The notes beneath the pieces were generated by a model that was not told the DNA's origin, did no database searches, and was given only the letters and a program-made list of their open reading frames with translations. From Bacteroidia bacterium (GTDB lineage: Bacteria > Bacteroidota > Bacteroidia > Flavobacteriales > Flavobacteriaceae): a stretch of 64,000 nucleotides of DNA. The position numbers and the translations under genes were made by a program. The stretch's first letter is position 1; the number at the start of each line of letters is the position of its first letter. This document shows, one piece after another, positions 30,908 to 41,517 of this stretch. The stretch spans positions 17,423 to 81,422 of the forward strand of contig JAUIBH010000002.1 of the NCBI GenBank assembly GCA_030427985.1. Direction: 5' to 3'.

Positions 30908-30925
30908 GTTACTTTATTGGAAAAA

Positions 30926-30964
30926 ATCAACGCCCCCGATTTGCATCGGGGGCGTTTTGTTTTT
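30926..30964. terminator. Terminator between convergent genes
   Basis: acgcccccgatttgcatcgggggcgttttgttttt. Confidence 0.85.
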
Positions 30965-32579
30965 AAAAAGCGTAACGTTGAGGTCCTCCCCTTCGGATTT
31001 CCTCACTGGCGTAGGCCTCAAACTTCTTAAAGTTCTCCCGAAACGCGTTGGTCAATTTAAATGCGGTTGTATAATAGGCCTCATCATTGTTCCAAGTAGC
31101 CCGTGGACTCAAGACACTTGTGGGTACTCCAGGACATTCCCTAGGTTGTGCCACACCAAAAACGGAATGAATATGGTACTTGTCATAGCTGTACAGTCCC
31201 AATTCCCCGCTAAGGGCAGCACTGATCATGGCTCGAGTATATTTTAGTTTCATACGGGTTCCAACACCATAAGGTCCGCCTGTCCACCCCGTATTGATCA
31301 ACCAAACATCCACACCAGACTCTTTCATTTTCCGACTTAACATTTCGGCATATTTTGCAGGGTGCAATGGCATAAAAGGAGCCCCAAAACAGGCCGAAAA
31401 CGAGGGTTGAGGCTCAACCACACCAGCTTCAGTGCCTGCAACCTTGGCCGTATACCCCGAAATAAAATGGTACGCCGCCTGTGCTGGTGTAAGCTTGGAA
31501 ATGGGGGGCAACACCCCAAAGGCGTCCGCTGTAAGAAAAAAGATATTCTTTACATTTTTTCCAATAGAGGGCTCCTGAATGTTATCAATATGATAAATAG
31601 GATAACTAACCCTAGTATTTTGGGTGATGGAAGTGTCTGAAAAATCAACCACACCCGCATCATCCATAATTACATTCTCCAAGATAGCTCCCTTTTTAAT
31701 GGCTCCATAAATTTCAGGTTCGTTCTCTTCAGATAGGTCTATGACTTTGGCATAACACCCTCCTTCAAAGTTAAAAACGGTATTGTCCGGAGTCCAGCCA
31801 TGCTCATCATCACCAATCAATTTTCTATCGGGATCGGTGGAAAGTGTAGTTTTTCCTGTTCCTGAAAGTCCAAAGAAAATGGCAGTATCACCATCTTCCC
31901 CCACATTGGCAGAGCAGTGCATGGGCAGCGTATTTTTGTAAACGGGAAGGATAAAATTCAAGGCTGAAAAAATTCCTTTTTTTATTTCTCCCGTATAGCC
32001 TGTTCCTCCAATCAATGCAATCTTTCTGGTGAAATTAAGGATAGCAAAATTGTGTTGACGGGTTCCATCCACATCGGCATCTGCCATAAAACCAGGCGCA
32101 TTGATCACGGTCCATTCTGGGTCAAAATCTTCCAATTCCTCTTCGGTAGGTCTCAAAAACATATTGTATGCGAACATATTGGACCAAGGATATTCATTCA
32201 CCACCCTAATGTTCAACTTATAGGAAGGGTCTGCACAAGCATAGCAATCCCGAACATACAATTCTTTTACATTGAGATAGCCGATGACTTTATCGTACAA
32301 CTTGTCAAACTTTTCGCTTTCAAAAGGAATGTTGATGTTGCCCCACCAAATTTTGTCTTCGGTAATGGCATCTTTTACAATGAACCGGTCCATGGGTGAC
32401 CTTCCGGTGAACTCACCTGTGTTAACCGCCAAGGCGCCAGAGGAAGCTTCTTTTCCCATACCCTTTTCCAGGGTAACGTCATGAAGTTCATCAGGAGAAA
32501 GTTGATATTGAAAATTGTTGTGCGTAATTCCGTAGGGCTTCAACGAAATCGTTTTCGTAATTGAGTCAGAATTCTTCAT
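30963..32579 (-). CDS. pckA: Phosphoenolpyruvate carboxykinase (ATP)
   Basis: FFGLSGTGKTTLSTDPDRKLIGDDEHGW. Confidence 0.95.
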   Translation of the reverse strand: MKNSDSITKTISLKPYGITHNNFQYQLSPDELHDVTLEKGMGKEASSGALAVNTGEFTGRSPMDRFIVKDAITEDKIWWGNINIPFESEKFDKLYDKVIGYLNVKELYVRDCYACADPSYKLNIRVVNEYPWSNMFAYNMFLRPTEEELEDFDPEWTVINAPGFMADADVDGTRQHNFAILNFTRKIALIGGTGYTGEIKKGIFSALNFILPVYKNTLPMHCSANVGEDGDTAIFFGLSGTGKTTLSTDPDRKLIGDDEHGWTPDNTVFNFEGGCYAKVIDLSEENEPEIYGAIKKGAILENVIMDDAGVVDFSDTSITQNTRVSYPIYHIDNIQEPSIGKNVKNIFFLTADAFGVLPPISKLTPAQAAYHFISGYTAKVAGTEAGVVEPQPSFSACFGAPFMPLHPAKYAEMLSRKMKESGVDVWLINTGWTGGPYGVGTRMKLKYTRAMISAALSGELGLYSYDKYHIHSVFGVAQPRECPGVPTSVLSPRATWNNDEAYYTTAFKLTNAFRENFKKFEAYASEEIRRGGPQRYAF

Positions 32580-32642
32580 TGAATTGTTTTAGTTGCAACA
32601 CAAAACTAGAAAATTATACGTTTTCCGGCTTCTATTTCTAGC

Positions 32643-33098
32643 TTAATTACCCCCTTTTTGGGTCAAAATGTAGTATCCTAAAAGAAACCAACCCAGAATT
32701 AAGAAAACCCCTCCCATTGGCGTTAAAAAACCAATAATCCTAAAATCAAAAGCTGTTAAGCTGTTCAAGGCCAGTAGATAAATTGAAAACGAAAACAAAA
32801 TCACACCGGTTACGATCATCGCAAATATCAATTTTTTGCTCCTTTGTTTTAGACCATCCCAAATTCCTAAAAAAAGCAGGAACAGTGCATGGTACATTTG
32901 GTATCGCACTCCGGTCTCAAAAGTGTCCACAGCTTCGGCGTCCACCAATTTTTCCAATCCGTGTGCCCCAAAGGCTCCAAGGACAATGGCCAATACGCCA
33001 AATACAGTTCCTGTCACAACGATTGTTCTGTTCATAACTTTAATGTGTTGTTTTTTTAGAAATATAACATTTTGATACCTTAGCACTACATTATTCAA
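32643..33098 (-). CDS. DUF423 family membrane protein
   Basis: VLGAFGAHGLEKLVD…FETGVRYQMYHALFLL. Confidence 0.85.
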   Translation of the reverse strand: MNNVVLRYQNVIFLKKQHIKVMNRTIVVTGTVFGVLAIVLGAFGAHGLEKLVDAEAVDTFETGVRYQMYHALFLLFLGIWDGLKQRSKKLIFAMIVTGVILFSFSIYLLALNSLTAFDFRIIGFLTPMGGVFLILGWFLLGYYILTQKGGN

Positions 33099-33113
33099 AA
33101 TTACACAAAACCT

Positions 33114-34487
33114 ATGGTCCGCACTATTTTGGTTGTTGGGGCTGGTAAATCAACCTCATATCTTTTAGATTACCTTTTAAAAAAATCGGATGCCGAAAAC
33201 CTTCGGCTGATTATTGGAGATCTTCACCCGGAAAATATTCCAGAGCAGTTTGCATCTCACCAGAATTGTAGTGTGGTGCGTTTGGATATATTCAATGACG
33301 AAGACCGAAGGAACGCCATTGAATCTGCAACCATTGTGATATCCATGCTGCCGGCTCGCTTGCACATAAAAATTGCCGAAGATTGCATTCATTTTAAGAA
33401 AAATTTAGTCACCGCATCTTATGTCAGCCAAGAAATGAGGGCACTGGATGACGATGTCAAAAATAATGGACTGATATTCATGAACGAAATTGGCCTTGAT
33501 CCCGGTATTGACCACATGAGCGCCATGGAGGTGATTGACCGTATTCGGGATAAGGGTGGCAAAATGTTGCTTTTTGAGTCCTTTACCGGAGGGCTGATCG
33601 CCCCGGAAAGTGATTCCAACTTGTGGAACTATAAATTTACATGGAACCCCAGAAATGTGGTTTTGGCCGGCCAAGGGGGTGTCGCCAAATTCATTCAGGA
33701 GGGTACCTATAAATACATTCCTTACCAAAAATTGTTCAGACGGACAGAATTTTTGGAGATTGAGGGCCATGGTACTTTTGAAGCTTATGCCAACCGTGAC
33801 TCTTTGAATTACAGAGAGGCTTATGGCCTACAGAATGCCCTTACGCTGTATAGGGGTACCATGCGAAGGGTTGGGTTTTCCAAAGCCTGGCAAATGTTTG
33901 TGATTTTGGGCATGACGGATGATAGCTACACCATTGAAAATTCCGAAGGAATGTCCTATCGGGAATTTGTAAACCTATTTTTGCCCTATTCCCCAACCGA
34001 TTCTGTGGAATTGAAACTGCGCCATTATCTTAAAATTGATCAAGATGATATTCGTTGGGGCAAACTATTGGAACTGAACCTTTTTGACCATTCCAAAAAA
34101 ATACCTTTAAAAAAAGCCTCTCCAGCACAAATACTACAGTACATTTTGGAAGATAGCTGGACCTTAAAGGAAGATGAAAAGGATATGATTGTGATGTACC
34201 ATAAATTTGGCTATGAATTAAACGGTGAAAAGAAACAAATTGATGCCAATATGGTGGTCATTGGTGAAAACCGAACCTATACTGCCATGTCCAAAACGGT
34301 TGGGTTGCCCGTTGCCATTGCCACACTTCAAATATTAAATGGAAAAATAACTACCCCGGGGGTTCAAATTCCAATCCGTAAAGAAGTGTATGCCCCAATT
34401 CTCTCGGAACTAAAATCCCATGGAATTTCTTTCAAGGAATTTGAAGTACCCTATTTAGGTTATAATCCCGACTTTGTAGCGAGCTGA
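33114..34487 (+). CDS. Saccharopine dehydrogenase family protein
   Basis: ILVVGAGKSTSYLLDYL, EIGLDPGIDHMSAM. Confidence 0.88.
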   Translation: MVRTILVVGAGKSTSYLLDYLLKKSDAENLRLIIGDLHPENIPEQFASHQNCSVVRLDIFNDEDRRNAIESATIVISMLPARLHIKIAEDCIHFKKNLVTASYVSQEMRALDDDVKNNGLIFMNEIGLDPGIDHMSAMEVIDRIRDKGGKMLLFESFTGGLIAPESDSNLWNYKFTWNPRNVVLAGQGGVAKFIQEGTYKYIPYQKLFRRTEFLEIEGHGTFEAYANRDSLNYREAYGLQNALTLYRGTMRRVGFSKAWQMFVILGMTDDSYTIENSEGMSYREFVNLFLPYSPTDSVELKLRHYLKIDQDDIRWGKLLELNLFDHSKKIPLKKASPAQILQYILEDSWTLKEDEKDMIVMYHKFGYELNGEKKQIDANMVVIGENRTYTAMSKTVGLPVAIATLQILNGKITTPGVQIPIRKEVYAPILSELKSHGISFKEFEVPYLGYNPDFVAS

Positions 34488-34534
34488 TGTACAAAGATTT
34501 TCAATATCTTTAGCTTCAATTCTAAACAGTTTCT

Positions 34535-35005
34535 GTGAAAAACCATAACAATTCGGTCAAAATTGATGGCATAGACAAAAAAATCCTAAGGTATTTGATG
34601 GAAGATGCCCGGAAACCTATTTTGGAGATTGCCCGAAACATTGGCATTTCCGGAGCGGCCATCCATCAACGGCTCCGCAAATTGGAAAGTTCCGGTTTGC
34701 TCGCAGGTTCCAAATTCATCATCAATCCACGCGTATTGGGCTATACCACAATGGCTTACATCGGTATTTTCTTGGATAAGGCCATGGCCAACCCAAGGGC
34801 CGTGAAAGATTTGGAAAAAATCCCCGAAGTTTTGGAATGTCACTATACCACTGGAAACTGGTCTATTCTTATTAAAGTGCTGTGTAGGGATAATGAACAC
34901 CTTATGCAGGTACTGAACAAAAAAATACAGCAAATCGAAGGTGTCTCCCGTACTGAAACCTTTATTTCCCTGAACCAGCAAATTGATAGACAAATTCAGA
35001 TTTGA
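34535..35005 (+). CDS. Lrp/AsnC family regulator
   Basis: IDKKILRYLMEDARKPILEIARNIGISGAAIHQRLRKLESSGLL. Confidence 0.9.
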   Translation: MKNHNNSVKIDGIDKKILRYLMEDARKPILEIARNIGISGAAIHQRLRKLESSGLLAGSKFIINPRVLGYTTMAYIGIFLDKAMANPRAVKDLEKIPEVLECHYTTGNWSILIKVLCRDNEHLMQVLNKKIQQIEGVSRTETFISLNQQIDRQIQI

Positions 35006-35044
35006 TATTTGTATTCAATCTAAATAAACTTTACATTTGTAGCC

Positions 35045-35365
35045 ATGAATGTAATAGTTGCCTCTACATATTACACCTTATACCAGTCTGAGAAGGAACG
35101 TTCGTTCTATTTGGATTTTGGCCAAAAAATGGTTCGAATGTCGCTTTGCCAATTGTTGGCACTTCGGTACAAAGTAATGTCCATACCCATTGAAGACCAT
35201 TTTGACGGCGATTTGAACAAACACGGATTTGAGGTTTTATTGCTCTGCAACAAAGAACACCTCTTTGTCTTGAACACTTACGAAATTTTGGACCTAAAGC
35301 AATTTGTGGAACAAAGTTTTGTAGCCCTGGGACTTTCTGCGGAAGCGGAAACCGTAACTATTTAA
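35045..35365 (+). CDS. Conserved hypothetical protein
   Basis: ORF of 106 aa between the Lrp and ferritin genes. Confidence 0.6.
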   Translation: MNVIVASTYYTLYQSEKERSFYLDFGQKMVRMSLCQLLALRYKVMSIPIEDHFDGDLNKHGFEVLLLCNKEHLFVLNTYEILDLKQFVEQSFVALGLSAEAETVTI

Positions 35366-35469
35366 TCCCTTTTTTCAGCTTCTTATTTTTATTCAATCTT
35401 AAACTACCTTAAAACAAGGGAGTTACTTCCAAAAGGCAGTTAAATTCCGTATTTTTGGTATTATAACTT

Positions 35470-36006
35470 ATGACAAAACCTATTGATATGAAAGATATAG
35501 CAAGACAAAGTATGAGCATAAAAGTGGAATCCATGGATTTGCTCAACGGACAGATAAAAATGGAAGCCCATGCTTCTGCCACCTATTTGGCCATGGCGTC
35601 TTGGTGCGAGCAGAATGGGTTTTTTACCAGTGCCAAATTTTTCTATAAGCAATCTGAAGAAGAACGCGGACACATGATGAAGATTTTCGAATTTTTGGTA
35701 GATACTGGCGGAAACCCGGTTTCCCCAGAGGTAGCCGATATCAATCACGATTATGCTTCTATAGTGGATGTGTTTGAAAACACCTTGGAGCATGAAGTAA
35801 AAGTGACCAAGTCCATTCACAATATTGTTAAAAAAGCTCGCGAATTGGGCGATATTGCCACAGAGCGCTTTTTGGATTGGTTTGTTTTGGAACAAGTTGA
35901 GGAAGAAAACACCATCCGTGATATTTTGGATATGATCGAGGTTACCGGCACTGAAGGTGTTGGACTACAAATGATCGATAACCAAGTTGCCAGCTGGATT
36001 AAGTAA
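35470..36006 (+). CDS. Ferritin
   Basis: NGQIKMEAHASATYLAMASWCEQNGFFTSAKFFYKQSEEERGHMMKI. Confidence 0.92.
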   Translation: MTKPIDMKDIARQSMSIKVESMDLLNGQIKMEAHASATYLAMASWCEQNGFFTSAKFFYKQSEEERGHMMKIFEFLVDTGGNPVSPEVADINHDYASIVDVFENTLEHEVKVTKSIHNIVKKARELGDIATERFLDWFVLEQVEEENTIRDILDMIEVTGTEGVGLQMIDNQVASWIK

Positions 36007-36056
36007 ATAAATCCAATTACAATAACTTAAAATAGGCTAGTAAAAATATAGATTTT

Positions 36057-36137
36057 CGTCAACCTGAACTTGTTTCAGGTTCTCATAGTGATTTCTTTAT
36101 GAGTTTGATGAGATTCTGAAATAAATTCAGAATGACG
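36057..36137. repeat. Intergenic palindromic repeat element with 30-bp arms, each carrying its own dyad
   Basis: Arm 1 cgtcaacctgaacttgtttcaggttctcat; reverse complement of arm 2 cgtcattctgaatttatttcagaatctcat. Confidence 0.8.
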
Positions 36138-36156
36138 ATTTTCAAAACATACAATT

Positions 36157-36187
36157 AAAAAAGGGAGCCGATTGGTTCCCTTTTTTG
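36157..36187. terminator. Terminator between convergent genes
   Basis: aaaaaagggagccgattggttccctttttt. Confidence 0.75.
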
Positions 36188-36207
36188 TTTCACAATTTGA
36201 TAATTTC

Positions 36208-36909
36208 TTAGTCCCTTCCGCCAAAAACTTGGAAAGCCCAATAAATCAAGGAAGCCAAGGCACCCAATGCAGCTACCAAATACGTTCTGGCCGCCCATTT
36301 TAAAGCATCTTCAGAGCCAGCATATTCTTCTTGGCTTACCATGTTCTTTTGCTTTAACCACACTAAGGCGCGTCTACTGGCATCATATTCCACGGGAAGG
36401 GTCACAAAACTGAATACTGTGGCCAATCCCATCATAATCAATCCGGCTACTGCAATATAAAAACCAATCCCGCCGGCCACTCCAGTAGCAGCCATCAACA
36501 TAATACCTCCAAAGACAATCCAAGTAGACATTCCCGAAGTAACACTTACCACAGGCACCAATTTGGAACGCATAGTCAACCATTCATAGGCCTGCGCATG
36601 TTGTACAGCATGGCCACACTCATGGGCAGCAACGGCTGCAGCTGCAGCATTCCGTTGGTTATATACGCCTTCACTTAAATTCACGGTTTTATTTTTAGGA
36701 TTGTAGTGGTCTGTTAACATTCCAGGAGTGGAGATTACTTTTACATCCCGAATTCCGTGATCATCCAACATTTTCTGGGCAATTTCGGCCCCACTCATTC
36801 CATTTCGTAGGTGAACCTTGGAATATTTTTTGAATTTGCTTTTCAATTTGCTGCTCACCAACCAACTGATCAACGCAATTCCACCAATCAATATATAATA
36901 TGTCATCAT
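36208..36909 (-). CDS. Neutral zinc metallopeptidase (YugP-like membrane protein)
   Basis: VAAHECGHAVQHAQAYE HExxH motif; TM segments; start placed at MTYYILIGG. Confidence 0.88.
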   Translation of the reverse strand: MMTYYILIGGIALISWLVSSKLKSKFKKYSKVHLRNGMSGAEIAQKMLDDHGIRDVKVISTPGMLTDHYNPKNKTVNLSEGVYNQRNAAAAAVAAHECGHAVQHAQAYEWLTMRSKLVPVVSVTSGMSTWIVFGGIMLMAATGVAGGIGFYIAVAGLIMMGLATVFSFVTLPVEYDASRRALVWLKQKNMVSQEEYAGSEDALKWAARTYLVAALGALASLIYWAFQVFGGRD

Positions 36910-36998
36910 AGCTTTTCTGTTTAGTCTACTAAATATACCACATTTAAGCAAAAACCCCGCCAAATATTGGCAGGGTTCTTTTACTGACAAAATGTATG

Positions 36999-38099
36999 TT
37001 ATGCCACTGCTGGCTCCCAATGAAAAGCTTCGATAATTTCCTTGTAAACTACTTCGCCTTCCGCAATGTTCAATCCTTTGGCCAATGATTTATCTAAATT
37101 ACATGCGCTACGCCATCCCATATTGGCCAATTTTAGCACATAGGGCAGTGTTACATTCGTCAAGGCAACTGTAGAAGTATAAGGCACTGCCCCTGGCATA
37201 TTGGCTACACAATAGTGGACCACATCATCAATAATATAAACGGGGTCCTCATGGGTTGTGGGTTTTGTGGTTTCAACGCATCCCCCTTGATCTACGGCCA
37301 CGTCCACAATCACAGTTCCGGGATGCATGTCTTTGAGCATATCCCTCGTAATCAGGTTTGGCGCTTTAGCACCCTTTAAAAGAACACCACCTATAATAAG
37401 ATCATGGGTTTTAATATGTTTTCTAATATTGAATTCATTGGAGAACTCCGTGACCACATGACTCGGCATAATATCGTTCACATAGCGGAGCTTTTTCATG
37501 TTCACATCTAAAATGGTTACTTGGGCACCCAGGCCTGCTGCCATTTTTGCAGCTTGAACCCCAACGGTTCCAGCCCCCAAAACCAAAACACGGCCCGGTG
37601 ATACTCCGGGAACACCTCCCAAAAGCACTCCTTTACCCTTTACGGGCTTCTCTAAAAATTTGGCCCCTTGCTGAATGGCCATCCGTCCAGCAACTTCCGA
37701 CATGGGAGTGAGGAGCGGAAGACTTCCGTCTTCATCCTCAACCGTTTCATAGGCAATGCAGATGGATTTGCTTTTGATCATGGCTTGGGTCAATGCTTCG
37801 CTTGACGCAAAATGAAAGTACGTGAACACAATCTGACCCTTTTGGATAAGATCGTACTCTTGGGCAACGGGCTCTTTTACCTTAACGATCATATCACTCA
37901 TGGCATACACCTGACCAATCGTATCCAAAATGGTAGCTCCTGCCCGTTGATAATCATGATTGAAAAAACCACTGCCCTCACCTGCACCTGATTGCACATA
38001 GACAGTATGGTTGTTCTTTACCAGTTCAAAAACCCCAGCTGGCGTCATCCCAACCCGGCTTTCATTGTTCTTGATTTCTTTTGGTACCCCTACAATCAT
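36999..38099 (-). CDS. ald: Alanine dehydrogenase
   Basis: MIVGVPKEIKNNESRVGMTPAGV, VLGAGTVGVQAAKMAAGLGAQVTILD. Confidence 0.93.
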   Translation of the reverse strand: MIVGVPKEIKNNESRVGMTPAGVFELVKNNHTVYVQSGAGEGSGFFNHDYQRAGATILDTIGQVYAMSDMIVKVKEPVAQEYDLIQKGQIVFTYFHFASSEALTQAMIKSKSICIAYETVEDEDGSLPLLTPMSEVAGRMAIQQGAKFLEKPVKGKGVLLGGVPGVSPGRVLVLGAGTVGVQAAKMAAGLGAQVTILDVNMKKLRYVNDIMPSHVVTEFSNEFNIRKHIKTHDLIIGGVLLKGAKAPNLITRDMLKDMHPGTVIVDVAVDQGGCVETTKPTTHEDPVYIIDDVVHYCVANMPGAVPYTSTVALTNVTLPYVLKLANMGWRSACNLDKSLAKGLNIAEGEVVYKEIIEAFHWEPAVA

Positions 38100-38210
38100 T
38101 TTGTTGTGTTTTATGATTACACTCCCAAAGTTGTTACAAAAAAAACAAATAGCGAAACAAAATCGATAAAAAGTAGGGGTCAATGGCTAAAAAACATCTT
38201 TTTTAACGCT

Positions 38211-38236
38211 AATACCCCTTTTCTAATAGGGGTATT
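38211..38236. promoter_or_regulatory. Perfect 9-bp dyad upstream of ald
   Basis: aatacccct-tttctaat-aggggtatt. Confidence 0.45.
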
Positions 38237-38302
38237 TATATTTTTTAAATGTTTTATTAGGTTATACCCTATATTTTTTAGGGGTTAAATAGTTTTAAAA
38301 TA

Positions 38303-38329
38303 AAAAAGCATGCCGAATGCATGCTTTTT
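38303..38329 (-). terminator. leuS terminator
   Basis: aaaaagcatgccgaatgcatgcttttt. Confidence 0.75.
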
Positions 38330-38385
38330 AATGGTTTGTTGAATAAATATCAATAAAAATAGACCTCAGCCTATAGATTTAAAAT

Positions 38386-41300
38386 TTACCCTACAATATT
38401 CACAATCTTTCCAGGAACTACAATCACCTTTTTAGGGGTACGCCCCTGTAGTTGTTCCTGGGTTTTCTCATGGGCCAAGACGGCAGCCTCGATTTCGTCC
38501 TTGCCCATATCCAAGGGCAATTCCAATTTAAAGCGCATTTTACCATTAAAGGAAATAGGGTATTCCTTGCTGCTTTCCACCAAGTATTTCTCTTCGAACT
38601 TGGGGAACGGGGCTTCTGCAATCGACTCGGTATGACCCAATCGCTCCCAAAGCTCCTCAGCGATATGTGGGGCATAGGGCGATACCAAAATAGCCAAGGG
38701 TTCCAAAATAGCCTTGCTGGTGCATTTTTGGGCCGTCAACTCGTTTACGCAGATCATAAAGGTGGATACCGACGTATTGAACGAAAAGTTCTCTATATCC
38801 TCTTCCACTTTTTTGATGGTCTTGTGGAGGGTTTTTAGGTTTTCTGGAGTGGGTTCCGCTTCAGTGACGCTTCGACTTCGCTCAGCGTCCGAATTGATAA
38901 AGGGGGAATAGAGTTTCCAGAGTTTTTTGAGAAAGGAGTGTACACCGGTAATGCCAGCCGTGTTCCAAGGTTTGGATTGCTCCAACGGCCCCAAGAACAT
39001 CTCATACAAACGCAATGAATCTGCCCCGTACTCCTCACAAATGGCATCTGGGTTGACGACATTGTATTTGGATTTGGACATTTTTTCTACTTCACGGCCC
39101 ACAATAAAAGAGCCATCTTCTTCATATTCGTATTGTGCTTTATGATGTTCAGGCCTCCATTTTTTAAACCCTTCAATATTTAACTCATCTGATGAATCCA
39201 CCAAATTGACATCTGTATTTATAGGTATAAATGTAAACCTCAAATTTCCTTTAAGAAGGCTAACTATTTCATCAGGACTTTTATCAGAAAAGCTATTTGA
39301 AACCCAATTATCCTGACCAAACAATTGATTGAAATTATTAGGAATCAATTCCTTTATCCTATTATTCAAAACGTCATCTTCTCTACCTATATCTTCTATT
39401 AAATCAAGTGGTTTATCGACCCTGCCTTTTGAAACGAATCTAAGTGGAAGCTTTATCGGGTGATGTTTTGTTACTTTTTTTTGAGGACTATATCGATACC
39501 AGACTGCCTCTGCATAAACAAAAGCACTCGTCCCTGTAATCATCCCTTGGTTGATCAACTTTTGCGCATACTCGTCCTTGGGCACATAGCCCCTATCAAA
39601 CATAAATTTCTGCCAAAAACGGGAATACAACAGGTGACCTGTGGCGTGTTCGCTTCCACCAATATAGAGATCCACATCCTGCCAATAGTCAATGGCCTCC
39701 TTGGAGAAAATAGCATCATCATTGCGCGGGTCCATATACCTATTAAAGTATTGGGAGCTTCCCGCCCAACCCGGCATGGTATTCAATTCCAATGGAAAAA
39801 CCGTCTTATGATCGATTAAATCATTGCTGACTACTTCATTTTTTTCAGTGTCCCAAGCCCAATGCGTAGCATTGCCCAAAGGCGGCTCGCCCGTTTCGGT
39901 AGGGAGGTATTTTTCCACTTCGGGAAGTTCCAACGGCAAATGTTCCAAGTCAATCATTTGCGGCATCCCATCCACATAATAGACGGGGAAAGGCTCCCCC
40001 CAATACCGTTGACGGCTAAAAACGGCATCCCGAAGGCGATAGTTCACTTTTCCTATCCCATGTCCAGTTTTTTCCAATTCAGCAATGATTTTCTTCATAG
40101 CATCTTTATAGGAAAGCCCGTTTAGAAAATCGGAATTGGCAATTACTGTGGTTTCCTTGTCGGCAAATGCCTCTTCGGAAATATCGACCCCTTCAAAAAT
40201 ATTAGGAATAGGAATATTGTAATATTTGGCAAAATCGTAATCGCGCTGGTCACCACAAGGCACCGCCATCACTGCGCCGGTTCCGTAACTGGCCAACACA
40301 TAGTCGCCAATCCAAATAGGAATGGGTTCTTTGGTAAATGGATGCTCCGCATACGCTCCCGTGAATACACCAGAAACGGTTTTTACATCAGCCATCCTAT
40401 CCCGCTCGGAACGTTTGGCGGTGGCTTCCACATAAGCATCAACTTCCGTTTTTTGCTCGGGTGTGGTGATTTTGGCCACCAACTCGTGTTCAGGGGCCAA
40501 GGTCATAAAACTCACCCCAAAAATGGTATCGGGGCGGGTGGTGAAAACCTCGATTTGATAGGGGTGATTGAGCGGAGTCGAAATCATATCTTGGTCGCTT
40601 CGACTTCCTGCCCGTCCGGCAGGCGGGCGCTCAGCGTCCAATACATTAAAAGTAACCGATGCTCCTACGGAGCGACCAATCCAATTGGTTTGGGAATCCT
40701 TGAGCGGCTGCGGCCAGTCAATTCTGTTCAATCCATCCAATAAACGTTGGGCATAAGCCGTAATCCGCATGCTCCATTGCGTCATTTTTTTGCGTATTAC
40801 CGGATGGCCTCCACGTTCGGAAACACCGTTTACAATCTCATCATTGGCCAAAACGGTTCCCAAAGCAGGGCACCAGTTGACTTCGGTATCGGCCAAATAG
40901 GTCAATCTATATTTTAAGAGGATTTCTTGCTTTTCCTTTTCCGAAAAATTGGCCCAATCTTCAGCAGAAAAAACAGGAATATCCTCATCGCACGCGGCTT
41001 CTACTTTTGCATTCCCTTCTTTTTCGAAGAGCGCAACCAAGGTTGAAATATCCTCGGCTTTATCGGAAACTTTGTTGTACCACGAGTTGAACAATTGGAT
41101 AAAAATCCACTGCGTCCATTTATAATAGCCAGGATTGGAGGTGCGCACTTCGCGGTCCCAATCAAACGAAAAGCCAAGTTCATCCAACTGCTCTCGGTAC
41201 CTTTTAATGTTGTTTTCCGTCGTTATGGCCGGATGCTGTCCTGTTTGAATAGCGTATTGCTCTGCAGGTAGTCCAAAAGAATCATACCCCATAGGATGCA

Positions 41301-41517
41301 GCACATTGAAACCTTTATGTCTTTTGTAGCGCGAATAGATGTCCGTGGCGATATACCCCAGTGGATGCCCCACATGCAACCCTGCCCCAGAAGGGTACGG
41401 AAACATGGACAATGCATAAAATTTGGGTTTGTTGGAGTCGTTGGACGCTTTAAACGTTTTGTTTTTCGCCCAATATTGCTGCCATTTGTCTTCTATCTGA
41501 CGGAAATCGTAATTCAT
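38386..41517 (-). CDS. leuS: Leucyl-tRNA synthetase, with lineage-specific insertions
   Basis: [19 protein letters not shown] (HIGH-type), [21 protein letters not shown] editing domain. Confidence 0.95.
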   Translation of the reverse strand: MNYDFRQIEDKWQQYWAKNKTFKASNDSNKPKFYALSMFPYPSGAGLHVGHPLGYIATDIYSRYKRHKGFNVLHPMGYDSFGLPAEQYAIQTGQHPAITTENNIKRYREQLDELGFSFDWDREVRTSNPGYYKWTQWIFIQLFNSWYNKVSDKAEDISTLVALFEKEGNAKVEAACDEDIPVFSAEDWANFSEKEKQEILLKYRLTYLADTEVNWCPALGTVLANDEIVNGVSERGGHPVIRKKMTQWSMRITAYAQRLLDGLNRIDWPQPLKDSQTNWIGRSVGASVTFNVLDAERPPAGRAGSRSDQDMISTPLNHPYQIEVFTTRPDTIFGVSFMTLAPEHELVAKITTPEQKTEVDAYVEATAKRSERDRMADVKTVSGVFTGAYAEHPFTKEPIPIWIGDYVLASYGTGAVMAVPCGDQRDYDFAKYYNIPIPNIFEGVDISEEAFADKETTVIANSDFLNGLSYKDAMKKIIAELEKTGHGIGKVNYRLRDAVFSRQRYWGEPFPVYYVDGMPQMIDLEHLPLELPEVEKYLPTETGEPPLGNATHWAWDTEKNEVVSNDLIDHKTVFPLELNTMPGWAGSSQYFNRYMDPRNDDAIFSKEAIDYWQDVDLYIGGSEHATGHLLYSRFWQKFMFDRGYVPKDEYAQKLINQGMITGTSAFVYAEAVWYRYSPQKKVTKHHPIKLPLRFVSKGRVDKPLDLIEDIGREDDVLNNRIKELIPNNFNQLFGQDNWVSNSFSDKSPDEIVSLLKGNLRFTFIPINTDVNLVDSSDELNIEGFKKWRPEHHKAQYEYEEDGSFIVGREVEKMSKSKYNVVNPDAICEEYGADSLRLYEMFLGPLEQSKPWNTAGITGVHSFLKKLWKLYSPFINSDAERSRSVTEAEPTPENLKTLHKTIKKVEEDIENFSFNTSVSTFMICVNELTAQKCTSKAILEPLAILVSPYAPHIAEELWERLGHTESIAEAPFPKFEEKYLVESSKEYPISFNGKMRFKLELPLDMGKDEIEAAVLAHEKTQEQLQGRTPKKVIVVPGKIVNIVG
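38866..38889. repeat. Palindromic repeat inside leuS
   Basis: gacgcttcgacttcgctcagcgtc; terminal 6-bp dyad; encodes DAERSRSV in the leuS frame. Confidence 0.75.
40562..40639. repeat. Two-armed palindromic repeat inside leuS with nested cctgcccgtccggcaggcggg hairpin
   Basis: ttgagcggagtcgaa … ttcgactt[cctgcccgtccggcaggcggg]cgctcagcg; encodes [23 protein letters not shown]. Confidence 0.75.
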
